Positions 16,800-25,951 of a DNA stretch of 64,000 bases are shown piece after piece; the stretch's first letter is position 1; the number at the start of each line of letters is the position of its first letter. The notes beneath the pieces were generated by a model. It did no database searches. It saw only the letters and a program-made list of their open reading frames with translations, and was not told the DNA's origin. Source of the DNA: Pseudomonas putida (GTDB lineage: Bacteria > Pseudomonadota > Gammaproteobacteria > Pseudomonadales > Pseudomonadaceae); NCBI RefSeq assembly GCF_001976065.1, contig NZ_MNAH01000009.1:201910-265909 (forward strand), in the 5' to 3' direction. The position numbers were made by a program, and so were the translations under genes.

Positions 16800-18143
16800 A
16801 TGCGCAAGATCGACGTACACGAGGTTATCGACAACGCTCGGTTCAACCGCTTTCACTGGATGGTGCTGTTCTGGTGTGCCCTGATCATCATTTTCGATGG
16901 TTACGACCTGGTGATCTACGGCGTGGTCTTGCCGATGCTGATGAAAGAGTGGGGGCTCAGTCCTCTGCAAGCCGGAGCACTGGGCAGCTATGCGCTGTTC
17001 GGCATGATGTTCGGTGCACTGTTCTTCGGACCGCTGTCGGACAAGATCGGACGCAAGAAAGCCATCACGATCTGCGTGATGCTCTTCAGCGGTTTCACCG
17101 TGCTCAACGGTTTCGCTCGCAACCCCACCGAATTTGGTCTTTGTCGTTTCGTTGCCGGCCTGGGCATTGGTGGTGTGATGCCCAATGTCGTGGCGTTGAT
17201 GAACGAATATGCGCCGAAAAAAATCCGCAGCACCTTGGTGGCAATCATGTTCAGCGGCTACTCGGTGGGCGGCATGCTGTCTGCCGGGCTGGGCATCGTA
17301 CTGATTCCGAGTTTCGGCTGGCAGTCGGTGTTCTACGTGGCGGCCCTGCCACTGCTGCTGTTGCCGCTGATCATGTACTTCCTGCCCGAGTCGGTGGGTT
17401 TCATGCTGCGCCAGGGGCGCAATGAAGAAGCCCGCAACATTCTCCAGCGGATTGACCCGGTGTATGTCGCGCAGGCCGATGATCAGTTGCACATGAGTGA
17501 AGTGAAGGGCACGGGCACCCCGGTGCTGCAGTTGTTTCGCGAGGGGCGTGCACTGCGCACGCTGATGTTGTGGCTGGCGTTTTTCTGCTGCCTGCTGATG
17601 GTCTACGCCTTGAGTTCCTGGTTGCCCAAACTGATGGCCAACGCCGGCTACAGCCTGGGCTCCAGCCTGTCGTTCCTGCTGGTGCTGAACTTCGGGGCGA
17701 TCTTCGGTGCAGTCGGCGGCGGTGTGCTGGGTGACAAGCTCAACCTGCCGCGTGTGCTGTCGGTGTTCTTCGCCATGGCGGCAGTGTCGATCACCCTGTT
17801 GGGCTTCAACAGCCCGATGCCGGTGCTGTACCTGCTGATTGCCATCGCTGGCGCCACCACCATCGGCTCGCAGATTCTGCTGTACGCCTGCGCCGCCCAG
17901 TTCTACTCCATGACCATTCGCTCCACTGGCCTTGGCTGGGCGTCGGGCATCGGACGCAACGGTGCCATCGTCGGTCCTCTGCTGGGCGGCGCCTTGCTTG
18001 GCATCAGCCTGCCGCTGCAACTGAACTTCATGGCATTCGCCTTGCCCGGTGCCGTAGCGGCCATCGCCATGACGGTGTTCGCCATCAGCAACCGACGCAG
18101 CGCCATGGCCGTCAGCCCGGCGCTGTCGCCAACGGGCGCCTGA
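16800..18143 (+). CDS. benK: Benzoate MFS transporter BenK
   Basis: A 447-residue aromatic acid:H+ symporter (AAHS) family protein with 12 predicted membrane helices. The family motifs are visible: DGYDLVIYGVVLP in helix 1, GPLSDKIGRKKA in the loop 2-3, and the LLxGLGxGGxxP-like AGLGIGGVMPN. The N-terminus MRKIDVHEVIDNARFNRFHW is that of Pseudomonas BenK. It imports benzoate by proton symport. I chose the ATG at 16800 over 16791 because AAGAG lies 9 bases before it. It leads a three-gene unit with benE (3-base gap) and an OprD porin (17-base gap) behind a BenR-type operator. The benABCD dioxygenase genes are not in the window. Confidence 0.88.
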   Translation: MRKIDVHEVIDNARFNRFHWMVLFWCALIIIFDGYDLVIYGVVLPMLMKEWGLSPLQAGALGSYALFGMMFGALFFGPLSDKIGRKKAITICVMLFSGFTVLNGFARNPTEFGLCRFVAGLGIGGVMPNVVALMNEYAPKKIRSTLVAIMFSGYSVGGMLSAGLGIVLIPSFGWQSVFYVAALPLLLLPLIMYFLPESVGFMLRQGRNEEARNILQRIDPVYVAQADDQLHMSEVKGTGTPVLQLFREGRALRTLMLWLAFFCCLLMVYALSSWLPKLMANAGYSLGSSLSFLLVLNFGAIFGAVGGGVLGDKLNLPRVLSVFFAMAAVSITLLGFNSPMPVLYLLIAIAGATTIGSQILLYACAAQFYSMTIRSTGLGWASGIGRNGAIVGPLLGGALLGISLPLQLNFMAFALPGAVAAIAMTVFAISNRRSAMAVSPALSPTGA

Positions 18144-18146
18144 GCC

Positions 18147-19367
18147 ATGAGGGCTTTTTTCCAGGACTTCTCCCTGTCAGCCGCTGTCGCCGGATTTATC
18201 GCCACGGTGATTTCCTATGCCGGGCCGTTGGTGATCATCTTTCAGGCGGCGCAAGCGGCCCATCTGCCGCGGGAACTGCTGTCGTCCTGGATCTGGGCGA
18301 TCTCCATCGGCAGCGCGGTGCTGGGCATCGGTTTGAGCCTGCGCTATCGGGTACCGGTGATCATCGCCTGGTCGGCACCGGGCTCGGCGTTGCTGGTGGC
18401 GTTGTTGCCTGATATTTCCATGGCAGAAGCGGTGGGGGCTTATCTGGTCAGCAGCCTGATCATCTTTGTGGTTGGGGTCTCGGGGGCTTTTGACCGGATC
18501 ATCAGCAAGCTTCCCGCCGCGATTGCGGCGGCGATGCTGGCCGGGATCCTGTTCAGCTTCGGCACCGGGTTGTTCGTCTCCATGCAACACAAGCCGTTGC
18601 TGGTGCTGGCGATGTTTGCTGTCTATCTGATCGGCAAACGGCTGATGCCGCGTTACGCGGTGTTGCTGGTGCTGCTGACGGGCTGTTCGATTGCCGCACT
18701 CAGCGGTGATTTGCATCGCGAGGAATTGGTGATCGGCCTGGCTACTCCGGTGTGGATCACGCCCGAGTTCAGCCTGGGCGCGACGCTGAACATCGCCTTG
18801 CCACTGGTGATGGTGGCGCTGACCGGCCAGTTCGTGCCCGGCATGGCCGTGCTGCGCGCCAGCGGTTACCCGACGCCCGCGAGCCCGATCATCGCCAGCA
18901 GTGCATTGGGCACTGCGCTACTGGCCCCCTTTGGTTGTCATGGGCTGAACCTGGCCGCGATCACGGCGGCCATCTGCACCGGTCGGGAAGCCCACGAGGA
19001 TCCGCGCAAACGCTACGTCGCAGGCGTGGTAGGGGGCCTGTGCTACCTGGTCCTGGGCATCTTCGGCGCCACCCTGGTTTCGCTGTTTTCGGCATTCCCC
19101 AAGGAGCTGATTGCGGCGTTGGCAGGGCTGGCGCTGTTTGCCGCCATCGCCGGGGCGCTGACGGGGGCGATGGCGGTGCCGAGCGACCGTGAAGCCGCTC
19201 TGGTGACATTTCTGATCACGGCTTCGGGCATGTCGCTGTTCGGCTTGTCCGCTGCCTTCTGGGGTCTGATTTTCGGCATGGTCACCCATGTGCTGTTAAA
19301 CGCGCGTCGGCCCGTTCCCCTTCACACATCCACTGCGACTGAAGTTGTTCAACCTGTCGATCAATAA
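18147..19367 (+). CDS. benE: Benzoate/H+ symporter BenE
   Basis: A 406-residue integral membrane protein with about 11-12 hydrophobic helices, matching the BenE family (MRAFFQDFSLSAAVAGFIAT, APGSALLVALLP, GQFVPGMAVLRASGY, APFGCHGLNLAAITAAICTG). BenE proteins are thought to import benzoate with protons. The start follows the benK stop by 3 bases. Two chemically different benzoate importers in one operon suggests uptake over a range of concentrations; that is inference. Confidence 0.88.
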   Translation: MRAFFQDFSLSAAVAGFIATVISYAGPLVIIFQAAQAAHLPRELLSSWIWAISIGSAVLGIGLSLRYRVPVIIAWSAPGSALLVALLPDISMAEAVGAYLVSSLIIFVVGVSGAFDRIISKLPAAIAAAMLAGILFSFGTGLFVSMQHKPLLVLAMFAVYLIGKRLMPRYAVLLVLLTGCSIAALSGDLHREELVIGLATPVWITPEFSLGATLNIALPLVMVALTGQFVPGMAVLRASGYPTPASPIIASSALGTALLAPFGCHGLNLAAITAAICTGREAHEDPRKRYVAGVVGGLCYLVLGIFGATLVSLFSAFPKELIAALAGLALFAAIAGALTGAMAVPSDREAALVTFLITASGMSLFGLSAAFWGLIFGMVTHVLLNARRPVPLHTSTATEVVQPVDQ

Positions 19368-19384
19368 CAATAAGAGAAAAACCG

Positions 19385-20653
19385 ATGAAACAGATTCTTC
19401 CAACAACCGGTTCGGCGTTGTCCCTGGCTGTCGTCTCGGGTTTTTCCACCGGCGCAATGGCCGCCGAGAGTGGATTTATCGAAGACACCACCGCGACGTT
19501 GCAGGCGCGCAATTACTACTTCAGCCGCGACTATTCCGACATCGTCGGCGCCAACCAACAATCGAAGGCGCAGGAGTGGGCCCAAGGTTTCATCCTCAAC
19601 GTGAAGTCCGGTTACACCCAGGGTGCCGTCGGTTTTGGTGTGGATGTCATCGGCTTGCTCGGCCTCAAGCTCGACAGCAGCCCGGACCGGGTCAATACCG
19701 GTTTGCTGCCGGTGCAGGATGACGGTCGCGCGGCGGACAATTACAGCCGTCTGGAAGGCGCGTTGAAGATGCGTTACTCGAAAACCGAGCTGAAAGTCGG
19801 CGAGTTGCAACCCAATCTGCCGGTGCTGGTGTTCAGTGACATTCGCCTGCTGCCGCCGAGTTACCAGGGGGCGAGCATCAGCTCCAGCGAGATCAATGGC
19901 CTGACCTTGCAGGGCGGACACTTGAGTTCAACCAGCCTGCGCAACGAGGCTGGCGACGAAAAAATGCAGGCCATGCTCGGGCATGTGCCGCAGCGCCAGG
20001 TCAGCAGTGACGGGTTCAATTTTGCCGGTGGCGATTATGCCTTCAACGACAAGCGCACCTCGGTCAGCGCCTGGTACGGGCAACTGGAGGACATCTACAA
20101 CCAGCGCTTTCTGGGCCTTAAACACAGCGAACCCTTGGGTGACTGGGTCCTGGGCGCCAACCTCGGGTACTTCGATTCGCGCGAAGACGGCAAAAAACTG
20201 CTGGGCAACATCGACAACCAGGCGTTCTATTCGTTGTTATCGGCCAAACGTGGTGGTCACACTTTTTATGTCGGCTATCAGGGGATGTTCGGCGACAGCG
20301 CGTTCCCGCGGGTATTCGCCAACATCTCACCACTGGGTAACGAGGTGCCGACCTACGAGTTCGCCTACACCGATGAGCGTTCCTGGCAGGCGCGTTACGA
20401 CTACGACTTCGCGGCCCTGGGTGTACCGGGCTTGACCAGTACCCTGCGCTACATCCGCGGCAACAATGTCGATACCGGCAAGGGGTATGAGGGCAAGGAT
20501 CGTGAGCGTGACCTGGACATCGGCTATGTGCTGCAAAGCGGCAGCCTCAAAGGCCTGGGCATCCGCGTGCGTAACGCGATGGCGCGGTCCAATTACCGCA
20601 GTGATATCGATGAAAACCGCCTGATCCTCAGTTACACCTGGACCCTGCTGTGA
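19385..20653 (+). CDS. benF: OprD-family outer-membrane porin (BenF-like)
   Basis: A 422-residue OprD-type porin. Signal peptide of about 26 residues (ending GAMAAES), then SGFIEDTTATLQARNYYFSRD, the hallmark start of OprD proteins, and a C-terminal strand ending in LSYTWTLL. OprD members are 18-stranded substrate-specific channels. Position after benK and benE makes aromatic-acid uptake across the outer membrane the likely role, hence BenF-like; the exact substrate cannot be read from sequence. An AATAAGAGAAA ribosome site precedes the ATG. Confidence 0.82.
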   Translation: MKQILPTTGSALSLAVVSGFSTGAMAAESGFIEDTTATLQARNYYFSRDYSDIVGANQQSKAQEWAQGFILNVKSGYTQGAVGFGVDVIGLLGLKLDSSPDRVNTGLLPVQDDGRAADNYSRLEGALKMRYSKTELKVGELQPNLPVLVFSDIRLLPPSYQGASISSSEINGLTLQGGHLSSTSLRNEAGDEKMQAMLGHVPQRQVSSDGFNFAGGDYAFNDKRTSVSAWYGQLEDIYNQRFLGLKHSEPLGDWVLGANLGYFDSREDGKKLLGNIDNQAFYSLLSAKRGGHTFYVGYQGMFGDSAFPRVFANISPLGNEVPTYEFAYTDERSWQARYDYDFAALGVPGLTSTLRYIRGNNVDTGKGYEGKDRERDLDIGYVLQSGSLKGLGIRVRNAMARSNYRSDIDENRLILSYTWTLL

Positions 20654-20666
20654 GTGCAGCGGCCAA

Positions 20667-20909
20667 TTACAGGTTGCTGGTGCAATCGCCGATCACGTTG
20701 TACGTCACGCGGCGGGTCTGGCCCTGATGATCCACATACACCATGGTCGCCGGCACAACCCCGCAGGCGGTCGCGGTGTCCGACACAGACACCACCTTGG
20801 CGATGTCCAGCGGCTGCGCCGGGTTGTACAAGACAGCGAGCGGCTCGTTGTCAGCGGCCATCGCCGAGGTGGCGATGACGGTCAGAAACAGGCTGATCAA
20901 CGTTTTCAT
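20667..20909 (-). CDS. DUF2790 secreted small protein
   Basis: An 80-residue exported protein: signal peptide MKTLISLFLTVIATSAMAA, then a short domain with two cysteines (ATACGV and IGDCTSNL) that may form a disulfide. It matches the DUF2790 family common in pseudomonads; function unknown. It runs convergent to the benF porin and diverges from the LysR gene, whose product may regulate it. Confidence 0.85.
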   Translation of the reverse strand: MKTLISLFLTVIATSAMAADNEPLAVLYNPAQPLDIAKVVSVSDTATACGVVPATMVYVDHQGQTRRVTYNVIGDCTSNL

Positions 20910-21024
20910 GCTGGCGTGCTCCGGGTGGTTTTTGATGTATTGATTTTAGTCTTCGCCACCCGGGGATAAAGGGGCCAGCGGCTGATGCAGCGTTACGGAT
21001 AATGTAATAGTCCGAGGGGGGATT

Positions 21025-21957
21025 ATGGATTTGCTTAACAACTTGCGCGTGTTCATCCGTGTGGTGGACTGCGCCAGTTTCACCGCCGCGGCCGACACGC
21101 TGGACCTGTCGACGGCACAGGTGTCCCGATTGGTCGCGGATCTGGAAGTACATCTACAGGCACGCCTGCTGCAACGCACCACGCGACGGTTGAGCCTGAC
21201 GGAAGCGGGCGAGCGCTTCCTGTTGCGCAGCCGGCAGATTGTCGAAGAAATGGACGAGGCGACGGCCGAGGCCCGAGGCGCACATATCAACCCGGCCGGG
21301 CGTCTGCGGGTGCATAGCATGACTGGCCTGGGCGTGCTGATTACGCCGCTGATCGCCCGCTACAGTGAGCTTTATCCCGAAGTGGTGTTCGAACTGACTT
21401 TGTCGCAGCGCAATCCCGATCCCCTGGAGGAAGGGCACGACGTGGTGATTTCGATCGCCCCCGAACTGGCCGACTCGCAATTGGTCGCCCAGGCCATCGG
21501 GCAGATCTACAGCGTACCTTGCGCCTCAGCGGATTACCTGCGGCGCAGGGGTATTCCGCAGCAGCCGCTGGCGCTGAACGAGCATCAATGCCTGCGCCTG
21601 CTTGATCCCATGTATGGCGACCCGTGGATATTCCAGGACGAACACGGCGAACATGCCATCAGTCCGGCCAAGACCTTCCAGTGCAATGTCGCCGAGTCGA
21701 TGGTCAAGGCCTCGGAGGCTGGCATGGGCATCAGCCTGCTGCCGTTCCACACCGCCACTCGGCCCTTGAGCGATGGCACCTTGTTGCGTGTACTGCCGGC
21801 CTGGCGCCTGCGTGAGCGCAATGTCTATGCGCTGTATCCGTCGCGGCGTTTTCTCGATGCCAAGGTGCGTACCTGGGTGGATTTTCTCAAGGCAGAGCTT
21901 CCAAAAATGTTTGCCGAACATGACGCGGTGATGAACGATCCACGGCATTGGGCATGA
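21025..21957 (+). CDS. LysR-family transcriptional regulator
   Basis: A 310-residue LTTR. The winged helix-turn-helix is at residues 1-60 (MDLLNNLRVFIRVVDCASFTAA, STAQVSRLVADLEVHL, RRLSLTEAGERFL), and the effector domain follows from about residue 90. It resembles the CrgA-type subgroup. Effector unknown. It is divergent from the DUF2790 gene, so the 115-base gap probably holds its operator; no clear T-N11-A palindrome was picked out with confidence. An AGGGGGG ribosome site precedes the ATG. Confidence 0.88.
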   Translation: MDLLNNLRVFIRVVDCASFTAAADTLDLSTAQVSRLVADLEVHLQARLLQRTTRRLSLTEAGERFLLRSRQIVEEMDEATAEARGAHINPAGRLRVHSMTGLGVLITPLIARYSELYPEVVFELTLSQRNPDPLEEGHDVVISIAPELADSQLVAQAIGQIYSVPCASADYLRRRGIPQQPLALNEHQCLRLLDPMYGDPWIFQDEHGEHAISPAKTFQCNVAESMVKASEAGMGISLLPFHTATRPLSDGTLLRVLPAWRLRERNVYALYPSRRFLDAKVRTWVDFLKAELPKMFAEHDAVMNDPRHWA

Positions 21958-22031
21958 GGTCGAAGGGCCGGCGAAGTGCGGTGTAGACTGAGGTTCTTTC
22001 TCTTTCGGCAAGACAGGGAGTGCGCCCAGCC

Positions 22032-22721
22032 ATGATCGGTGTCGAGCTGTTGTCATCCCAGACCCTGAACGTGGGGTGGTTGATCTACCTACCGGTATTG
22101 CTCTGGGCCGTTGTGCGCGCACCCTGGGTCGAGTTGTTCACCGACAGTCGTCGCCAGCATCTGCTGTTCGGTACGGTGTTTGCGCTGTTCATGCTGTGGC
22201 TGGTGCGTCGGGACTTTGATACCGGCGTGTCCTATCACTTTATCGGCATGACGGCGGTGACGCTGTTGCTGGACTGGCCGCTGGCGATCGTCGGCGGTCT
22301 GGTGGCGCAAACAGGCCTGGTGCTGCTGGGCCGTCAGGACCTGATGGCCATGGGGGTCAATGGCGCGCTGTTCATTTTGTTGCCAGTGTTGATCACCGAA
22401 TGCTGTGCGATTCTGGTGGAGCGCGCGCAGCCACGAAATCTCTTCGTGTACATCTTCGTTTCCGGTTTCTTTGCCGCAGCCCTTTCAGCGTTGCTGTGCC
22501 TGGTGCTGGCGCTGACGTTGTTGTGGTACGACGAACGATTCGCCATGCCGTACTGGCTGGAGGATTTTGTCGGTTACCTGTGGCTGATCATTTTTCCCGA
22601 GGCGTTCATCAACGGCATGGTCGTCAGCGCGTTGGTGGTGTTCTGCCCGGAATGGCTGGAGACCTTCAACCGTACGCGTTATCTGTCGGCGCCCTGGAAA
22701 GACGACGATCCCAAGCCTTGA
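22032..22721 (+). CDS. Membrane protein, CbiM-like/ECF permease family
   Basis: A 229-residue protein with about six membrane helices (for example LNVGWLIYLPVLLWAVV and FGTVFALFMLWLV). It resembles the proteins annotated in pseudomonads as energy-coupling-factor ABC transporter permease. No ATPase or T-component gene lies nearby, so transport function is unproven. The ATG at 22032 is used (AGGGAG upstream); GTG at 22020 is a possible alternative. It follows the LysR gene by 74 bases and converges on yacG. Confidence 0.7.
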   Translation: MIGVELLSSQTLNVGWLIYLPVLLWAVVRAPWVELFTDSRRQHLLFGTVFALFMLWLVRRDFDTGVSYHFIGMTAVTLLLDWPLAIVGGLVAQTGLVLLGRQDLMAMGVNGALFILLPVLITECCAILVERAQPRNLFVYIFVSGFFAAALSALLCLVLALTLLWYDERFAMPYWLEDFVGYLWLIIFPEAFINGMVVSALVVFCPEWLETFNRTRYLSAPWKDDDPKP

Positions 22722-22758
22722 TGCAGCGCATGCTTGAGATCGTCGACGCCATCGTGAA

Positions 22759-22959
22759 TCAGTGACGCGGGTCGAAGTCGCCGCTGAACATCTCGTCCTC
22801 GGCATCGGGAGCCACTGGGATCTTGTGTTCTTCGGACGCCCAGGCGCCCAGGTCGATCAGTTTGCAGCGATCAGAGCAGAATGGCCGGAATTTGCTCTCG
22901 GCTGTCCACTCCACGGGGGCACCACAGGTTGGGCATTCGACGGTTGTTGGTTGGCTCAT
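22759..22959 (-). CDS. yacG: DNA gyrase inhibitor YacG
   Basis: A 66-residue zinc-finger protein with the four metal ligands C9, C12, C28 and C32 (CPTC and CSDRC). YacG binds the GyrB C-terminal domain and inhibits gyrase in E. coli. The gene overlaps the coaE stop (ATGA, 22956-22959). The order pilC-pilD-coaE-yacG is the usual one in pseudomonads. Confidence 0.95.
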   Translation of the reverse strand: MSQPTTVECPTCGAPVEWTAESKFRPFCSDRCKLIDLGAWASEEHKIPVAPDAEDEMFSGDFDPRH

Positions 22960-23579
22960 GACTGGCCTCCACGCAAAGTAAGGTAAAAGTGATGCAGGCG
23001 TTCGACCTCGCTGTGCAGCCAGGCGAGATCGCGGTCGTTGACCACCACGTCGTCGGCATGGCTTATGCGATCCTGGCGGCTGGACTGGGCCTTGAGGATC
23101 GCCTGGACCTGCTGCTCGCTGGTCTGGTCGCGCTGCAGGGTGCGTTCGATCTGCAACTGTTCGGGGGCATCGATCACCAGGACCCGTTGGGTCATGGCGT
23201 ACTGGCCGGATTCGATCAGGAGCGGCGAAACCAGGATCGCATAAGGTGATTTTGCCAGCGCCAGGTGATGGGCAATCTCTTCGGCGATCAGCGGATGTAG
23301 CAAGGCTTCCAGCCAGAGGCGTTGCTCTGGTACTTCGAAGATCAGTTTGCGCAATGCGGCGCGGTCCAGTTGCCCGTCGGCCAGCAACACGCCTGGGCCG
23401 AAGTGTTCGGCAATCTTCGCCAGCGCCGGCCGACCGGGTTCCACCACCCAGCGAGCGGCATGATCGGCATCGACCGCGTGCACGCCCAGGTCGATGAAGT
23501 GTTGGGCCGCCGCGCTTTTGCCGCTGCCGATGCCGCCGGTCAAGCCGAGAATCCAGGGTTTTTCCACAGGGGTATTCAT
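22956..23579 (-). CDS. coaE: Dephospho-CoA kinase CoaE
   Basis: A 207-residue P-loop kinase with Walker A GGIGSGKS at 15-22 and the DADHAAR block. It performs the last step of coenzyme A synthesis, phosphorylating the 3'-OH of dephospho-CoA. The ATG at 23579 overlaps the pilD stop by 4 bases. The longer in-frame extension lies inside pilD and was rejected. It connects to the panB-panC pathway genes further along. Confidence 0.95.
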   Translation of the reverse strand: MNTPVEKPWILGLTGGIGSGKSAAAQHFIDLGVHAVDADHAARWVVEPGRPALAKIAEHFGPGVLLADGQLDRAALRKLIFEVPEQRLWLEALLHPLIAEEIAHHLALAKSPYAILVSPLLIESGQYAMTQRVLVIDAPEQLQIERTLQRDQTSEQQVQAILKAQSSRQDRISHADDVVVNDRDLAWLHSEVERLHHFYLTLRGGQS

Positions 23580-24448
23580 TTCAGACCGACAAACTGCCAA
23601 TAGAAGTCGGTTATTTGACCACCCCAGAGCAGGGCAATCCAGCCGGCAATGGCCAGATAGGGGCCGAAAGGGATTGGCGTCGATGTTTGCGCCTTGTGCA
23701 GGCGCAGGTAAATCACACCGATGATCGCGCCCAGCAGGGACGACAGGACGATCGTCAGCGGCAGGATCTGCCAGCCGCCCCAGGCGCCAAACATCGCCAG
23801 CAGCTTGAAATCGCCATGACCCATGCCGTCCTTGCCGGTGATCAGCTTGAACACCCAGAACACCGCCCACAGGGCCATGTAGCCGGCAATGGCGCCCCAC
23901 AACGCCTCAGGCAATGGCACGAACAGATCGAGGCTGTTGATGATCAGCCCCAGCCACATCAGCGGTAGCACCAGTACATCCGGCAGCAGTTGATGCTCGG
24001 CGTCGATCAGGCTCATGGCGAGCAGGCCCCAGGTCAGGAGCATCGCCATGCCGGCTTGCCAACCGAAACCGAAGTGCCAGGCAATGAACGCGGTCAGAAG
24101 CGCGCAGGCCAGTTCGGTCAATGGATAGCGTTTGCTGATCGGTGTCGCACAGTCCGAACAGCGCCCGCGCAGCAACAGGAAGCTCAATACCGGAATGTTT
24201 TCCCAGGCACGGATCCGGTGGCCGCAGTATGGGCATTGGGAGTGGGGCAGCATCAGGTTGAAAGTAGGCAACGGTGTTTCGCCGGGCAGCCCGAGGATCT
24301 CATGGGCTTGCATGCGCCACTCGCGCTCGAGCATTTTCGGCAGCCGCCAGACCAGTACATTGAGGAAGCTGCCGACCAGCAGGCCGACCACCCCGGCGAT
24401 GACGACGAAAGCCTGCGGGAAGTGGATCAGAATTTCGTTCAAGGGCAT
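23576..24448 (-). CDS. pilD: Prepilin peptidase/N-methyltransferase PilD
   Basis: A 290-residue polytopic membrane enzyme. The cytoplasmic zinc site is formed by C72, C75, C97 and C100. The catalytic aspartates D149 (SLIDAEHQLLPD) and D213 (GMGHGDFKLL) are both present, at the positions known for P. aeruginosa PilD. It cleaves the leaders of type IV pilins and type II secretion pseudopilins and N-methylates the new N-terminus. The ATG is one base after the pilC stop. Confidence 0.96.
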   Translation of the reverse strand: MPLNEILIHFPQAFVVIAGVVGLLVGSFLNVLVWRLPKMLEREWRMQAHEILGLPGETPLPTFNLMLPHSQCPYCGHRIRAWENIPVLSFLLLRGRCSDCATPISKRYPLTELACALLTAFIAWHFGFGWQAGMAMLLTWGLLAMSLIDAEHQLLPDVLVLPLMWLGLIINSLDLFVPLPEALWGAIAGYMALWAVFWVFKLITGKDGMGHGDFKLLAMFGAWGGWQILPLTIVLSSLLGAIIGVIYLRLHKAQTSTPIPFGPYLAIAGWIALLWGGQITDFYWQFVGLK

Positions 24449-24449
24449 G

Positions 24450-25667
24450 TCAGATCGCTGAGCCGAGTTGGAAGATGGGCAGGTACATCGCAACCACCAG
24501 GCCGCCGACAATAACACCCAGCACCACCATGATGAACGGTTCCATCAGGCTGGTGAGATTGTCGACCAGATTGTCGACCTCGTCCTCGTAGAAGCCGGCG
24601 AGCTTGTCGAGCATGTCGTCGAGTGCGCCAGACTCCTCGCCAATGGCGGTCATCTGAATGGCCATGTTGGGAAAAACGCCGGTCGTACGCATGGAAAAAT
24701 TCAGCTGCATGCCCGTAGCAACGTCCTGCCGAACGCGCAGCACCGCACGTTTGAACACGATGTTGCCGGTGGCGCCGGCCACCGACTCCAGGGCTTCTAC
24801 CAACGGCACACCGGCGGCGAAAGTGGTCGAAAGCGTGCGGGCGAAACGGGCCACGGCGGACTTGTACATCAAGGTACCTGCCAGCGGCAGTTTCAGCAGC
24901 CAGGTGTCCATTCGATCACGAAAGCCTTGCGAGGTTTTCAAGGCGTGGCGCACAGCGAAAATGCCTGCGGTCAGCGCGCCCAGCAGCATCCACCAGCACG
25001 CCTGCATGAATTGCGACAGGTCGATGACCATCAGGGTGAAGGCCGGCAGCTCAGCGCCAAATCCCTTGAATACGGATTCGAATTGCGGCACCACCTTGAT
25101 CAGCAGGATGCCGGCCACGATGATCGCGACGCACACGACGATCAGCGGGTAGGTCATGGCCTTCTTGATTTTCGCCTTGAGACGCTCGCTTTTTTCCTTG
25201 TAGGTCGCCACCCGCTCCAGCAAGGTGTCCAGTGCGCCGGCCTGTTCCCCGGCGTCCACCAGGTTGCAGTACAACTCGTCGAAATATTGCGGTTTCTTGC
25301 GCAAGGCGCCGGCGAAGCTGTTGCCCGCCGCTACATCCTGTTTCACTTCGTCGACCAGCTTGCGCATGGCCGGGTTATCGAAGCCTTCACCGATGATGTC
25401 GAAGGATTGCAGCAACGGCACGCCGGCTTTCATCATGGTCGCCATCTGCCGGGTGAAAAGGGCAATGTCCTGGGCCTTGATGCGCTTGCCCCGATTGAAA
25501 ATCGATGTGGTCTTCCTGCGCACCTTGCCGGGGTTGATACCTTGTTTGCGCAATTGCGCCTTGATCAGCGCCGGGTTCTGGCCGCTCAACTCGCCCGTTA
25601 TCTTCGCGCCTTTCCGGTCTGTGCCTTCCCAGCTGTAGACGCTGGTGCTTGCTGCCTTGACTGCCAT
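24450..25667 (-). CDS. pilC: Type IV pilus inner-membrane platform protein PilC
   Basis: A 405-residue GspF-family protein with two GspF repeats (about 70-195 and 270-395) and three membrane helices. Motifs are FTRQMATMMKAGVPLLQSFDIIGEG in the first repeat (shown only in part here: FTRQMATMMKAGVPLL) and FARTLSTTFAAGVPLVEALE in the second. PilC is the platform on which the assembly motor PilB and retraction motor PilT act. In most pseudomonads pilB lies directly upstream; here the upstream neighbour is pilA on the opposite strand, with 284 bases between and no pilB. AAAGGG provides a ribosome site. Confidence 0.95.
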   Translation of the reverse strand: MAVKAASTSVYSWEGTDRKGAKITGELSGQNPALIKAQLRKQGINPGKVRRKTTSIFNRGKRIKAQDIALFTRQMATMMKAGVPLLQSFDIIGEGFDNPAMRKLVDEVKQDVAAGNSFAGALRKKPQYFDELYCNLVDAGEQAGALDTLLERVATYKEKSERLKAKIKKAMTYPLIVVCVAIIVAGILLIKVVPQFESVFKGFGAELPAFTLMVIDLSQFMQACWWMLLGALTAGIFAVRHALKTSQGFRDRMDTWLLKLPLAGTLMYKSAVARFARTLSTTFAAGVPLVEALESVAGATGNIVFKRAVLRVRQDVATGMQLNFSMRTTGVFPNMAIQMTAIGEESGALDDMLDKLAGFYEDEVDNLVDNLTSLMEPFIMVVLGVIVGGLVVAMYLPIFQLGSAI

Positions 25668-25799
25668 GTTCAGCCCTTTGTAACCGCCGATGCGTTGATC
25701 GCAGCCGATCGGCTCATAGATCGTGAATGTGCCGATGCGTTCCTCGGGAAGCGACTTATAGCCTAGTCAAGCGGCAGAACCAATCCAGCGCCGTTGAGG

Positions 25800-25814
25800 T
25801 GACAAAAAGTGTCA
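25800..25814. promoter_or_regulatory. Candidate PilR binding palindrome
   Basis: TGACA-N5-TGTCA is an inverted repeat about 100 bases before the predicted pilA start site. PilR sites in P. aeruginosa contain GTGTC/CTGTC-type half-sites, so this is a plausible enhancer; the match is short. Confidence 0.5.
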
Positions 25815-25887
25815 GATAGTGCGGTTCCTGAGGGGAAAAAAGGGGCTTCGTGGCGATCGCGCGCCCCGCGGACAGGGGACGCAGGGC

Positions 25888-25904
25888 TTGGCATGGGCTG
25901 TGCT
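25888..25904 (+). promoter_or_regulatory. Sigma54 promoter of pilA
   Basis: TTGGCATGGGCTGTGCT fits the -24/-12 consensus TTGGCACG-N4-TTGCW with GG and GC 12 bases apart and only two differences. It lies 48 bases before the pilA start codon. pilA is the classic PilR/sigma54 target. Confidence 0.8.
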
Positions 25905-25951
25905 GTGCAGGTGCAGATCATGAGAATTCGACTCATGCACGGAGGCTGTCC

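Noticed and set aside
25668..25800. Possible pilB remnant upstream of pilC
   Set aside because: Reading the minus strand in three frames gives no PilB C-terminal motif; only a short open stretch in frame with pilC without a start codon.
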